NCBI GenBank assembly: GCA_900539455.1
Contig: UQCD01000010.1
Coordinates: 1-64,000, forward strand
Origin: an uncultured Eubacteriales bacterium
GTDB lineage: Bacteria; Bacillota; Clostridia; Lachnospirales; Lachnospiraceae
Direction of reading: 5' to 3'
DNA length: 64,000 nt
Position 1 is the stretch's first letter. The number at the start of each line of letters is the position of its first letter. Shown here one piece after another: positions 27,284 to 35,501 of this stretch. A model generated the notes under the pieces. That model worked only from the letters and a program-made list of their open reading frames with translations, made no database searches and was not told the origin of the DNA. The position numbers were made by a program, and so were the translations under genes.

Positions 27284-28171
27284 TTATACCTCTAATACAA
27301 TACTTTCTAACCTAAATACCTCTTTCATTATTCCATTCTCCATATCATCAATACTATAAATAGTATCCATAACTTCGAATGTCTCTCTCAAATTTCCTCT
27401 GGCACTCTTCCATCCAATTCCATCTGTAAACCAGACAAATGTAAATCCATCTATTGTATCTGCTTCCTGTGAAAGCATCTTATAACTTCTTGCCGTTTCA
27501 TTTAACTTTGAACCACCACTCGCATAGAAATTGGTTTCAATTGCATATATCATCTTATCCGTCTTAATCACAAAATCAAATCTCTTTGCTGCTTTTCCCT
27601 GATTCGAAAGTGCTGATAAATCAATATTCCACTTGGCTTCAATGTCCTTCAGATACATTTCTTTGAAATAATTTACATTCTTTTCAAATCCTGCTGCCAC
27701 GATGTATTTTTCAACCAAATCCTCCATCTGATGACCGCCACGATTTTTACGACCATTAGAGTCCAGACCTGTTTCAATACCTAATGCATAGTCAACTAGG
27801 TTATTCACAATATGATTTGCAATCATATCAAATAATCCCGTTTTACGCATAAACGCCTTATACTGTTCCACATCATAATTCATAGTTTTAAAGTTATATA
27901 GAAATGCACCTTCCTCATCCTGTGCATAAATCTCATTCCCACGAACTGCAAGTAATAACGGAATGCACTTTAATGTTTCTGGATACTTGGTTACAATCTT
28001 TTCGAACTCATCTTCTATATTCTTTGATCCAATTAATGAATTCAAAATGTTGAGTTCTACCTTGATTTCATCAACATTCTTGATTACCTTTTCAAAATCT
28101 ATGTAATAATCATAGCTTGAAATACTTGGTCTGAATTTGCTCAGCCATTCATCAAAATTTCTATCTGTCAT
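27284..28171 (-). CDS. dpnB: DpnII-type type II restriction endonuclease
   Basis: 295 residues, the length of DpnII/MboI-family nucleases, which cut unmethylated GATC. DpnII-like features: N-terminal FDEWLSKFRPSI, central GLDSNGRKNRGGHQMED with E/D residues, FDFVIKTDKMIYAIETNFY (the E-x-N/K catalytic strand) and ETARSYK. The start overlaps the end of the DpnA-like methylase gene by 11 bp, with GGAGAAGG upstream. Gene order methylase-methylase-nuclease is that of the pneumococcal DpnII locus. GATC specificity is inferred from family. Confidence 0.88.
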   Translation of the reverse strand: MTDRNFDEWLSKFRPSISSYDYYIDFEKVIKNVDEIKVELNILNSLIGSKNIEDEFEKIVTKYPETLKCIPLLLAVRGNEIYAQDEEGAFLYNFKTMNYDVEQYKAFMRKTGLFDMIANHIVNNLVDYALGIETGLDSNGRKNRGGHQMEDLVEKYIVAAGFEKNVNYFKEMYLKDIEAKWNIDLSALSNQGKAAKRFDFVIKTDKMIYAIETNFYASGGSKLNETARSYKMLSQEADTIDGFTFVWFTDGIGWKSARGNLRETFEVMDTIYSIDDMENGIMKEVFRLESIVLEV

Positions 28172-28964
28172 TTAGTACCTTCTCCAATCTTCTCTTAGAT
28201 ATCTCTAAGTATTCTTCACTTACATCAATTCCTATAAACTTTCGCCCAAATCTTACTGCCTCCATCCCTGTGGTTCCTGAGCCACAAAATGGGTCTAATA
28301 TAACCTGTCCCTCTTCCGTAGATGCCAATACTATTCTCTCCAGCAAATATTCTGGTTTCTGTGTAGAATGTTTTCCTTCTGTCTTCTCGGATGGCTTTGT
28401 CAATGAGCCTGTCCACACATCCTTCATCTGCTTACCACCATTCATTTCTTTCATTTTCTGATAATTAAAAAATTGCCGCGACTTCTTTTCATTTTTCCTA
28501 GCCCATAAAATAGTTTCGGTAGAATGTGTGAAGCATCGACATGCTAAGTTTGGTGGTGGATTTGTTTTCTGCCATGTAATGTTATTGATTATTTTGAAGC
28601 CTTCCTGCTCCAATGCCATACCAATCGAATATATATTGTGTAATGTTCCTGATATCCATATTGTGCCATTTGGCTTTAGTACTCTCTTACATAACCTAAT
28701 CCACTTCCTGTTAAACTTATGTTTTTCTTCGACACTGGTTCCGCCTTCTGAAAACTTATCCCATGAGCCCTTATTTACTGAAACCATCTTTCCACCCTGA
28801 CAGGTAATTCCGTCATTACTTAAAAAATATGGTGGGTCCGCAAATATCATATCTACAGATTCCGGTTTCATTTTTGTTAGAATTTTAAATGAATCACCAG
28901 CTATCAACTGTGATTCATCAGTCTCAAAGTATAATGGCACTTTCTTAGTAAATAAGTTATCCAT
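28161..28964 (-). CDS. dpnA: DpnA-like adenine DNA methyltransferase (second methylase of the DpnII system)
   Basis: 267 residues from ATG 28964, chosen for the GGAG 7 nt upstream; a 12-codon longer frame to 29000 would overlap the previous gene. Beta-class order: catalytic FADPPYFLSNDG first, then FCGSGTTGMEA for AdoMet near the C-terminus. DpnA-type enzymes methylate GATC, including single-stranded DNA, which protects incoming DNA during uptake in S. pneumoniae. The TRD-like part contains NPPPNLACRCFTHSTE. Second gene of the operon. Confidence 0.88.
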   Translation of the reverse strand: MDNLFTKKVPLYFETDESQLIAGDSFKILTKMKPESVDMIFADPPYFLSNDGITCQGGKMVSVNKGSWDKFSEGGTSVEEKHKFNRKWIRLCKRVLKPNGTIWISGTLHNIYSIGMALEQEGFKIINNITWQKTNPPPNLACRCFTHSTETILWARKNEKKSRQFFNYQKMKEMNGGKQMKDVWTGSLTKPSEKTEGKHSTQKPEYLLERIVLASTEEGQVILDPFCGSGTTGMEAVRFGRKFIGIDVSEEYLEISKRRLEKVLNDR

Positions 28965-28987
28965 TATATGTCTCCTTGTGTGCCCAT

Positions 28988-29821
28988 TTAATAATTGCAT
29001 ATAATCACTTCTTCGCCAACTCTGTTAGATGCATCTGAATTAATCATGCGCTTTACTCTTACAACATCTATCTTATAATCTTTATTTCCATATAACTCAT
29101 TTATCAACTCTGTATTATGATTCGTGAGCATACAGTAGCAGCCTCTGGCAGTTAATTCATCATAAAGCTTTGCTAATCGCTTGTGGCTTTCTATATCAAA
29201 CCCTTCTTTTGTGTAGGATTCAAAGGATGTAGGATTCAAAGGTGCATATGGACTATCTATAAATACAAAATCACCTTTCCTTGCATTCTTACAAGCCTGT
29301 TCAAAATCGCCATCTATAATAGTTAACCCTTTAAGATACTTAGATGTAGCCATAATAACATCTTCATCAACAGAAACTCTTCGACTATTATTATATGGAA
29401 CATTGAACAATCCCTTGCCATTCACACGATATAATCCATTAAAACAATGCTTATTTATAAATACAAATAATGCTGCCAGCTCTACACCATATTCAGACCG
29501 CATAAGCTTGTCATTATAATGTTCTCTGATAGAATAATAATACTTTTTCCCATCTTCCCACATATCATTATCTAGCCTGTTGACCTCTTTCAGAAAAGCA
29601 TCAGGTTCATTACATATTGTTCTGTATGTGTTAATCAAAGCTTTATTTATATCGTTAATCAGAGCATTTGCAGGCAGTAGATCAAATATTACAGCACCAC
29701 CACCTACAAACGGCTCATAGTAATCATTATATTTTTCAGGCATTCTATCTCTTATCTGCGGAATAAGCTGACGTTTTCCTCCAGCCCACTTCACAAATGG
29801 AGCAATACTTGAATTACTCAT
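28988..29821 (-). CDS. dpnM: Dam/DpnM-like DNA adenine methylase
   Basis: 277 residues, alpha-class Dam family: AdoMet motif FVKWAGGKRQL at the N-terminus, EPFVGGGAV, and catalytic FIDSPYAPL, a DSPY variant of DPPY found in Dam-like proteins. Methylates the adenine of GATC to protect the host from the DpnII-like nuclease. First gene of the operon, with the promoter at about 29867-29895 and AAGAGG before the start. Confidence 0.88.
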   Translation of the reverse strand: MSNSSIAPFVKWAGGKRQLIPQIRDRMPEKYNDYYEPFVGGGAVIFDLLPANALINDINKALINTYRTICNEPDAFLKEVNRLDNDMWEDGKKYYYSIREHYNDKLMRSEYGVELAALFVFINKHCFNGLYRVNGKGLFNVPYNNSRRVSVDEDVIMATSKYLKGLTIIDGDFEQACKNARKGDFVFIDSPYAPLNPTSFESYTKEGFDIESHKRLAKLYDELTARGCYCMLTNHNTELINELYGNKDYKIDVVRVKRMINSDASNRVGEEVIICNY

Positions 29822-29866
29822 TTTGATTCCTCTTCTCTAGTCACTAAGTGACAAAATCTCATAAAT

Positions 29867-29895
29867 TTATTATACTTGCTAACATAAAAAATAAC
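29867..29895 (-). promoter_or_regulatory. Promoter of the DpnII-type operon
   Basis: TTGTTA, a 17-bp spacer and TATAAT on the minus strand, roughly 45 bp before the dpnM start. A GTCACT-A-AGTGAC palindrome lies in the leader near 29840-29852 and could be an operator. Its CACT/AGTG halves recall the C-boxes at 30764-30823. Confidence 0.55.
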
Positions 29896-29936
29896 AATCA
29901 AAACTTTCACTCCATGTGAATCCCATATAATTCCAA

Positions 29937-30666
29937 TTACTTCTCAAAGACAAATATATACTCATGTGCAAGAAGCAAAAAGTTATTATTCTGTTTTTCC
30001 CAGTAACCAGTAGATTTACAATTATGCTGCTCTTTTATAATTATTTCTTTGTTGGTAAATCCAGCACGCAAAAAACTCTCCATCATACGAAATCCTAACG
30101 GAACAACTTTTCCACATTTTCTTATATCACCAATCATAACAGCACACATCTTTCCCTTTTTCAACACACGATATGATTCATATGCCACCTTATCCATTGC
30201 ATCTATGAATGGCTTTACTCCCAGCATAGAAATATCCCCTTCTATTCCTTCGCTGTACTTTATAATATCAGCATATGGTGGATGAGTGCAGATAAAATCT
30301 ATATGAGCATCTTTGATAAAATTCAATTCTGCTGCATTTCCCTCTCGTATATATATTTTTGAACTTGTATCACATTGGAATTGTAAATTTGTTTCTGAAA
30401 TTGAAACTGACTGTGGATTAATATCTATACCTACCGCATTACGACCTAGTAGTTTTGCCTCGACCAGTGTGGTTCCACTACCCATGAATTGATCTAAAAT
30501 CCAGTCACCTGTTTTAGAATATCGAAGTATCAGATTTCTTGGTACATATGGTGACCAATTTCCCCGATACTTTCCTGAATGTGTTGCCCAACTTCCTCTG
30601 TTCTGAAACGACCAGACTGTTGTTGGTTCAAGCTTAAAATTATTTGGTTGTAAACTTATAAGTCAT
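29937..30666 (-). pseudogene. Frameshifted DNA methyltransferase of a second, decayed RM system
   Basis: The methylase frame (LQPNNFKLEPTTVWSF ... QFMGSGTTLVEAKLLGR ... FICTHPPYADIIKYS) is open from 30653 to 29937 but has no start codon, being preceded by TGA. An ATG at 30666 with GGGG upstream reads MTYK, then runs out of frame at a TTT (30654-30652). Removing one T joins MTYK to LQPNNFK exactly as a normal N-terminus. AdoMet motif precedes HPPY, as in N4/N6 methylases of this order. Translation could begin at the internal ATG (30485), but that would remove the region before motif I. Probably inactive, or a sequencing artefact at a homopolymer. Confidence 0.7.
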
Positions 30667-30763
30667 GCCCCTTTTCTTGATTTGAATACATCTTAATGCC
30701 GCTTGCATTGATGACATAACTAATTTTACCTCAGGTTAATTAAAAAAGCCATCTCTTTTTTCT

Positions 30764-30823
30764 TTCACAATAAGTGAATTTTAATCTCATTCATAGCATG
30801 AGATAATATTCACAAATAGTGAA
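30764..30823. promoter_or_regulatory. C-box-like operators between methylase remnant and control gene
   Basis: Two 15-bp palindromes of the form TTCAC-N5-GTGAA (30764-30778 and 30809-30823) flank a third, ATCTCAT-N7-ATGAGAT (30784-30804). They sit in the divergent intergenic region just upstream of the XRE regulator, the position of C-protein operators in controlled RM systems. Confidence 0.75.
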
Positions 30824-30835
30824 TGAGGTGTAGCT

Positions 30836-31090
30836 ATGCATTTTAATAATGATACTGACCTATATCGTACTATAGGTTCAAATATAAAACATTATAGACA
30901 ACAAGCTAATTTAACACAGATGCAGCTTGCAGAAAAGGCTCAAATCAGTATCAGTTATCTTTCTAAAGTTGAGGCTTCTGGTTGTGATAAAAGTCTTTCC
31001 ATATCTGTACTTAATCAGATTGCAAATGGACTCAATATTGAAATCAATGACTTTTTTAAGGAGGATGAGACAAATGCCAAGACAAGCTAA
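30836..31090 (+). CDS. XRE-family controller (C) protein of RM system
   Basis: 84 residues. Helix-turn-helix with NIKHYRQQANLTQMQLAEKA and ISISYLSKVEASG, followed by the C-protein-like dimer tail. GAGGTG precedes the ATG. Length and context fit RM control proteins, which bind C-boxes to time nuclease expression. The gene overlaps the nuclease remnant by 17 bp, the usual C-then-R arrangement. Intact, although both its partners are broken. Confidence 0.85.
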   Translation: MHFNNDTDLYRTIGSNIKHYRQQANLTQMQLAEKAQISISYLSKVEASGCDKSLSISVLNQIANGLNIEINDFFKEDETNAKTS

Positions 31091-31381
31091 TTGCTTTGGT
31101 GGCGGAGCTAACACCAATAAGAAATGGACTCCATTTCGAACAAACAACATCCCTAAATACGGCATTACAAAATGCTGGATTTATCATTGACAATCATTTT
31201 TGAAGTATATGATAGAAAACAGTTACTAGGTTACTCTATAAATCAAGACGAATTTTCTACAATATTTTTGAAACGCAATGGAATTAATGACCGAGCCATA
31301 AACTCCAAACAATGGAAGTCTGATGAAGCAACAAAAGTCTTACACAAGACACCTGATTCAGTGTTACTAATTTGTTTCTAA
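31074..31381 (+). pseudogene. Frameshifted, truncated type II restriction endonuclease
   Basis: ATG 31074 has AAGGAGG 9 nt upstream. The first frame reads MPRQANCFGGGANTNK, then derails at an AAA (31122-31124). Dropping one A gives NGLHFEQTTSLNTALQ and on to GFIIDNHF. A second slip at TTTTT (31197-31201) must be undone to reach EVYDRKQLLGYSINQ. The restored protein has the GGGAxTNxNGLxFEQ opening I associate with certain type II nucleases, but stops at about 100 residues, where a full enzyme would have 200-300. Stop at 31381, 27 bp before the right repeat. Confidence 0.7.
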
Positions 31382-31407
31382 CTTGTTACTAACAGACAAA
31401 ATTTCAT

Positions 31408-31478
31408 AAAAACGGATTAAAAAATCCCACAAATCCAAGGAAAACCTTGAATCTGTGGGATTGATTTTTGTTCTTGAA
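31408..31478. repeat. 71-bp direct repeat, right boundary of the RM island and rpsI terminator
   Basis: Identical to 24570-24640. It begins at the base directly after the rpsI stop codon and contains the rpsI terminator: outer TGTGGGATT pairing, inner CCTTG/CAAGG, then TTTTTT on the minus strand. Insertion here would leave rpsI and its terminator intact. Confidence 0.9.
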
Positions 31479-31877
31479 TTATCTCTTTGAGAACTGTGGA
31501 GCTCTTCTCGCAGCTTTGAGACCGTATTTCTTTCTTTCCTTCATTCTTGGATCTCTTGTTAAGAAACCAGCCTTCTTTAATGTTGGTCTGTAATCTCCGT
31601 CTGCCTGTAATAAAGCTCTTGAGATACCGTGTCTGATAGCACCAGCCTGACCTGTGTATCCACCACCGTGAACATTTACAAGTACATCAAACTTATCAGC
31701 TGTTTCTGTAGCTGTAAGTGGCTGACGAACGATAACCTTTAATGTTTCAAGACCAAAGTATTCATCAATACTTCTTTTGTTTATAGTAATATTACCTGTA
31801 CCAGGTACTAAATATACTCTTGCAATACTCTTTTTTCTTCTACCTGTTCCGTAGAACTTTCCTGCTGTTTTAGCCAT
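31479..31877 (-). CDS. rpsI: 30S ribosomal protein S9
   Basis: 132 residues, normal for bacterial S9. Contains GTGRRKKSIARVYL and the basic C-terminus ending APQFSKR, whose last residues reach toward the P-site tRNA. Second gene of the rplM-rpsI unit, 25 bp after rplM, with AGGAGG before the start. Its 3' end abuts the island repeat. Confidence 0.97.
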   Translation of the reverse strand: MAKTAGKFYGTGRRKKSIARVYLVPGTGNITINKRSIDEYFGLETLKVIVRQPLTATETADKFDVLVNVHGGGYTGQAGAIRHGISRALLQADGDYRPTLKKAGFLTRDPRMKERKKYGLKAARRAPQFSKR

Positions 31878-31902
31878 TGTAATTTCCTCCTTCCAGTCCT
31901 AA

Positions 31903-32331
31903 TTAAAATGTTAATGTCTCAGGCTTCTGAGCTGCGTGTGGATGTTCAGCGCCAGCGTAAACATGAAGCTTTGTGTACATCTGTCTTCCTAAAGGTCCCT
32001 TTGGAAGCATTCCTTTAACTGCGAATTCAATTACTCTTTCAGGATGTTTAGCGAGCATTTCTTTAAGAGTTGTTTCCTTTAAGCCGCCAACATAATCTGA
32101 ATGATGATAATACATCTTCTGTTCTAATTTCTTACCTGTTACTTTAATCTTTTCAGCATTGATTACGATAACATAATCACCTGTATCAACATGTGGTGTA
32201 TAAGTAGGTTTGTTCTTACCTCTTAAAACCTTAGCTACTTCTGATGATAAGCGTCCTAATGTACATCCATCAGCATCAACTACATACCATTTTCTTTCGA
32301 TTTTTTCTGGACTTGCCATAAAAGTCTTCAT
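31903..32331 (-). CDS. rplM: 50S ribosomal protein L13
   Basis: 142 residues with the L13 signatures ADGCTLGRLSSEVAK and KGMLPKGPLGRQMYTKL. Early-assembly large-subunit protein. Preceded by a consensus promoter and a leader containing a terminator-like hairpin, so expression is probably attenuated. In many Firmicutes it directly follows truA; here 12.5 kb intervenes. Confidence 0.97.
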   Translation of the reverse strand: MKTFMASPEKIERKWYVVDADGCTLGRLSSEVAKVLRGKNKPTYTPHVDTGDYVIVINAEKIKVTGKKLEQKMYYHHSDYVGGLKETTLKEMLAKHPERVIEFAVKGMLPKGPLGRQMYTKLHVYAGAEHPHAAQKPETLTF

Positions 32332-32508
32332 GGATTTTTCCTCCTGTTTGATTAATAATATTCTTGGCTTTTAAAATTCAATCTGGGTTTTGATGTGAAA
32401 ATTAAAAACCCGAGCTAGTCTTTAGCTCCTCTAGTCATTTGCATTACGCAAATCTTGGATTTATGATAGCCCTTTGCAGATAATCAGTCTGCTTACAAGC
32501 TGCCACGA
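32332..32508 (-). promoter_or_regulatory. rplM leader RNA with terminator/attenuator
   Basis: About 175-nt untranslated leader. On the minus strand a GAGCTA-loop-TAGCTC stem (32412-32428) is followed by GGGTTTTTAATTTT, an intrinsic terminator lying before the coding region. Two upstream hairpins (ATTTGC/GCAAAT near 32440 and a GCAGA/TCTGC pair near 32475) could be the ligand-binding part. Resembles in role the L13 leader of other Firmicutes; L13 binding is inferred. Confidence 0.6.
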
Positions 32509-32514
32509 TTAAAC

Positions 32515-32543
32515 ATTATATCCTAATAGTTTCAATGTGTCAA
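32515..32543 (-). promoter_or_regulatory. Consensus promoter of rplM-rpsI
   Basis: TTGACA (32538-32543), a 17-bp spacer and TATAAT (32515-32520): a perfect sigma-A promoter on the minus strand. Confidence 0.9.
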
Positions 32544-32590
32544 CTTGTTTCTAATGTATTTTACATCAACTTGTTTCTAATGTATTTTAC
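32541..32590. repeat. 26-bp tandem duplication upstream of the rplM promoter
   Basis: Two adjacent copies of a unit beginning CAACTTGTTTCTAATG (32541-32566 and 32567-32590). The first overlaps the -35. Probably a small local duplication. Confidence 0.8.
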
Positions 32591-32604
32591 TATTCTCAAT
32601 TCCC

Positions 32605-33375
32605 CTATTTAATATCCAACCCTGCACAAGTAATTGAACCTTGTATAATAATTGTTGGTCCATCTCCTCCCTTACCCTTTGCAATATCCACGCCTGCTGC
32701 CGATGTACTAATATTACTCTGCACATTCCAATTCTGTGGGATATATAATTCTATACCCGAAAAGCTGGCATTTATATTAACTACCACTGTGCCTGACGGT
32801 ACCTGTGCCTTATCAAAATAAACCTCCATACCACCAAAATTACATTTTATATTAACAACCTTTAAATTTGGGGAATCAATGTATCTGGCACTTCCACTAA
32901 AGGATGTAGCAATATTTACCACCTCTCCTTCATGATACTCAGCCTTTATGCTGCCGTCCTCGTAAACAGTTTGATTTTCTGTATCCTCATAAACTGTCTG
33001 TCCATCTGCTTCTACATTTACATAGCTTGTATTCATTGTATTATTTGCAAAGGAAACCTTTTTTTTGGGAAATATAAGATTTAAGCCTATGCTGCCAAGT
33101 GCTGCTGCCAGAAGCACAGGCCATGGTGTGATTTTTCCCAAATGGAGGAAATCTGAAAACAATATACACAAAAATGCTATTGAAAACAGCATACCTGTAA
33201 ACGAACGCTCTATTATACTATTAATAAAGCAGCCTAATAATATTATTCCTACAATAATGTTAAATGGCGTAAAGCCATCTGTCTTTATCCAGCCTAGTTG
33301 GTCGGCCAACATTAAAATTGCTCCTAAAATTAATAATATTCCCCAAAATACTTTTCCAAATGATATTTTCTTCAT
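32605..33375 (-). CDS. LiaF-like membrane protein
   Basis: 256 residues. Four or so N-terminal hydrophobic helices (about 8-105) are followed by a beta-helical C-terminal domain with repeated hydrophobic turns (VVNIKCNFGGMEVYF, VVVNINASFSGIELYI). This matches LiaF-transmembrane/cell-wall-stress families. The LytTR regulator gene lies 16 bp upstream, a common arrangement in clostridia; the protein may modulate that regulator or an envelope response. Confidence 0.8.
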   Translation of the reverse strand: MKKISFGKVFWGILLILGAILMLADQLGWIKTDGFTPFNIIVGIILLGCFINSIIERSFTGMLFSIAFLCILFSDFLHLGKITPWPVLLAAALGSIGLNLIFPKKKVSFANNTMNTSYVNVEADGQTVYEDTENQTVYEDGSIKAEYHEGEVVNIATSFSGSARYIDSPNLKVVNIKCNFGGMEVYFDKAQVPSGTVVVNINASFSGIELYIPQNWNVQSNISTSAAGVDIAKGKGGDGPTIIIQGSITCAGLDIK

Positions 33376-33391
33376 AATACCTTTTTCCTTT

Positions 33392-33847
33392 CTAATATGA
33401 CTTTTTTCGTTCTTTCAGCAATCCATAGTACCTTCTTGAAACATATACCTTCTTGTCTGAATTTTTAAAGCTGATAATACTTGTTGATGAAATATTTCTT
33501 TCTATTGAATATATCATATTCAAATTAACTATTGCTGACTTTGAACATCTGCAAAAAAATCCGGGAAGTAGCTGTTCCATTTCATAAAGCTTCATTTTTA
33601 CATAATATATATTATCTATGGTATGTACCACAATCTTATCACCATCAGTTTCTACAAATAAAATAGCGTCAATAGCAATAAAATATTCCGTCTTTTCTCT
33701 TGTACATACAAGAGTCTTTTTTTCATTAATAACATCAGTAATGCTTTGCTTTATGTTTACAACTTCTTTGTTAATATCGCGACATCTTATAATGACTTCA
33801 TCTTCTGTTAAATTTTCATCTACTTCTATGCGTACTTTCAAACTCAT
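33392..33847 (-). CDS. LytTR-family transcriptional regulator
   Basis: 151 residues. The C-terminal half is a LytTR DNA-binding domain (AIDAILFVETDGDKIVVHT, FCRCSKSAIVNLNMI, KVYVSRRYYGLLKER). The N-terminal 45 residues do not form a response-regulator receiver, so this is a stand-alone type regulator. Co-transcribed with the LiaF-like gene it probably controls. Confidence 0.88.
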   Translation of the reverse strand: MSLKVRIEVDENLTEDEVIIRCRDINKEVVNIKQSITDVINEKKTLVCTREKTEYFIAIDAILFVETDGDKIVVHTIDNIYYVKMKLYEMEQLLPGFFCRCSKSAIVNLNMIYSIERNISSTSIISFKNSDKKVYVSRRYYGLLKERKKSY

Positions 33848-34115
33848 TATTTCCTTTCGCTTTATAAAGGGATTTTATCAAATTTAAAAGGTTTGTAAAC
33901 CCATTTCCCCTATATGGTCAAAATCCACTTGTAAATGGTACATATTTGTATTGAATGGTTGATTTATTGATTTTAATTATATTGCTAAATCACTTAAAAT
34001 AGGCTACAATATGGTAAATTGTTATTGGCTGACTTAGAAGTTTTTTTAATGTTTGCTTATTAATAGCAGATTAACATTTCTTCTATGTCAAGAATATAAA
34101 TAAAGGAGATTTTAT

Positions 34116-35387
34116 ATGAACAAAACCTATGAAATCAGTGATGATTTAAAAAGAATGATAGGCAAAGAAAATGTTGTATGGAATGGCAAGCCTAAAAAGT
34201 CTTGTTTTGTACTTGAATGTATATTTAATCCTGCACTCGGGCTTTCAATTATCTGGTTTCTCGTTGATATGGTTTTTATGTCTGCTGCCTTAACAGCTAC
34301 AACTTCAACCTCACCAGGGCGATACTTTGTATTAATGTTTATATTTTTACATATGATGCCCGTATGGATGTATCTGGGCGGTATAATATCCTCAATCAGA
34401 AAATACAGAAATACTGAATATGTAGTTACCGACAGAGGTATCTATATGACTGGTGGTTTTTTTACAAAACGGTATGATTTTAAGCCATTTACAGACCTTT
34501 CCCATGTAAATGTGAACAGAGGTGTTTTGGACCAGTTTTTAGGTGTAGGTGATGTTATTTCTGAATGTCACCACGGACATGCCTTTAAGCTTATTGATTT
34601 ACCAGATTACTTAGAAGTATGCAGCCTTATTAAACAGTACCAGACAGATATTTATGCAGATACACAGTTTCCTAATGGCTTTAGACCTACAATTAATAGT
34701 GGTTATCAGACCTCTTATCTTCCATATGAAAGAGCTCCTCGTAATGCAAGCTACAGCTATCAGGATAACTATTTTAACCAGCCTACAGATAATGGAAGAG
34801 ATTATTCTGACAACAGAATTATAAACAACACAATTAATCGCCCTTACAATGGCAATAATTCTTTTAATGCTGGCACCCCTTATAACAGGGACAATACTTA
34901 TAACGCTGACAGCTCTTATAACAATAATACTTATAATACTAACAGCTCCTACAGCACCAACAATACATATAATGCTGATAGTTCCTATAGTAAGGATAAC
35001 TCTTATAGTTCTAATACCTCCTATAATAACGCTGGCCGCTCTAGTGATGTTTATGGTGTTGACAACTCGTTTGATGCTAATAATTCACGCAACGCAAACA
35101 GTCCTTACTCTGGAGATAAACCTTTTAACACTGGCAGCTCTTATGACACTAGCAGTTCTCACAATACTGGCAGTTCATATGGCACTGTCGAGTCCTACGG
35201 CACTGCTAATTCATATAGCACCAGTAATTATTACAACAATGCTAATTCATATGATAGCAGCAATGCTAATAATAACTATAGCTCTCAAAATACATATGAT
35301 GACTATCCTTCAAGTAGTACAAAACGCTATAAAGACTTTGACAACAGCATTGGTGGTAGTGATTTCGATGAGTGGAATATGCAATAA
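34116..35387 (+). CDS. Membrane PH-domain (bPH2/YdbT-like) protein with Asn/Ser/Tyr-rich tail
   Basis: 423 residues. Two transmembrane helices (about 38-60 and 73-95) precede a bacterial PH domain (about 100-185: EYVVTDRGIYMTGGFF, DLSHVNVNRGVLDQFLG). From about residue 200 to the end is a low-complexity tail of SYN/SSY/TYN-type repeats, probably disordered, adding about 220 residues to the usual short YdbT-like protein. AAAGGAG precedes the start. Function unknown. Confidence 0.78.
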   Translation: MNKTYEISDDLKRMIGKENVVWNGKPKKSCFVLECIFNPALGLSIIWFLVDMVFMSAALTATTSTSPGRYFVLMFIFLHMMPVWMYLGGIISSIRKYRNTEYVVTDRGIYMTGGFFTKRYDFKPFTDLSHVNVNRGVLDQFLGVGDVISECHHGHAFKLIDLPDYLEVCSLIKQYQTDIYADTQFPNGFRPTINSGYQTSYLPYERAPRNASYSYQDNYFNQPTDNGRDYSDNRIINNTINRPYNGNNSFNAGTPYNRDNTYNADSSYNNNTYNTNSSYSTNNTYNADSSYSKDNSYSSNTSYNNAGRSSDVYGVDNSFDANNSRNANSPYSGDKPFNTGSSYDTSSSHNTGSSYGTVESYGTANSYSTSNYYNNANSYDSSNANNNYSSQNTYDDYPSSSTKRYKDFDNSIGGSDFDEWNMQ

Positions 35388-35416
35388 GCCTTATTCTCAC
35401 CACACTATACAACTAT

Positions 35417-35476
35417 AAAAAAGGCTGTCCCATTAATGAAAAGATATTTTATTTCATTAATAGGGCAGCCTTTTTT
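35417..35476. terminator. Bidirectional terminator between convergent genes
   Basis: Long hairpin with arms starting AAAAAAGGCTG and ending CAGCCTTTTTT, about 24 bp with one asymmetry, and a 10-nt loop. U tracts on both strands; serves the PH-domain gene and the convergent CAP gene. Confidence 0.85.
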
Positions 35477-35501
35477 CTGCCATTACCCTTAATTTTTCTA
35501 A

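Noticed and set aside
31172..31381. Separate 69-residue protein gene
   Set aside because: It is the third segment of the frameshifted nuclease; deleting two homopolymer bases joins it to the upstream pieces.
34849..35418. 189-codon plus-strand frame inside the PH-domain gene
   Set aside because: Frame-shifted shadow of the Asn/Ser/Tyr repeat tail; no ribosome-binding site and odd composition.
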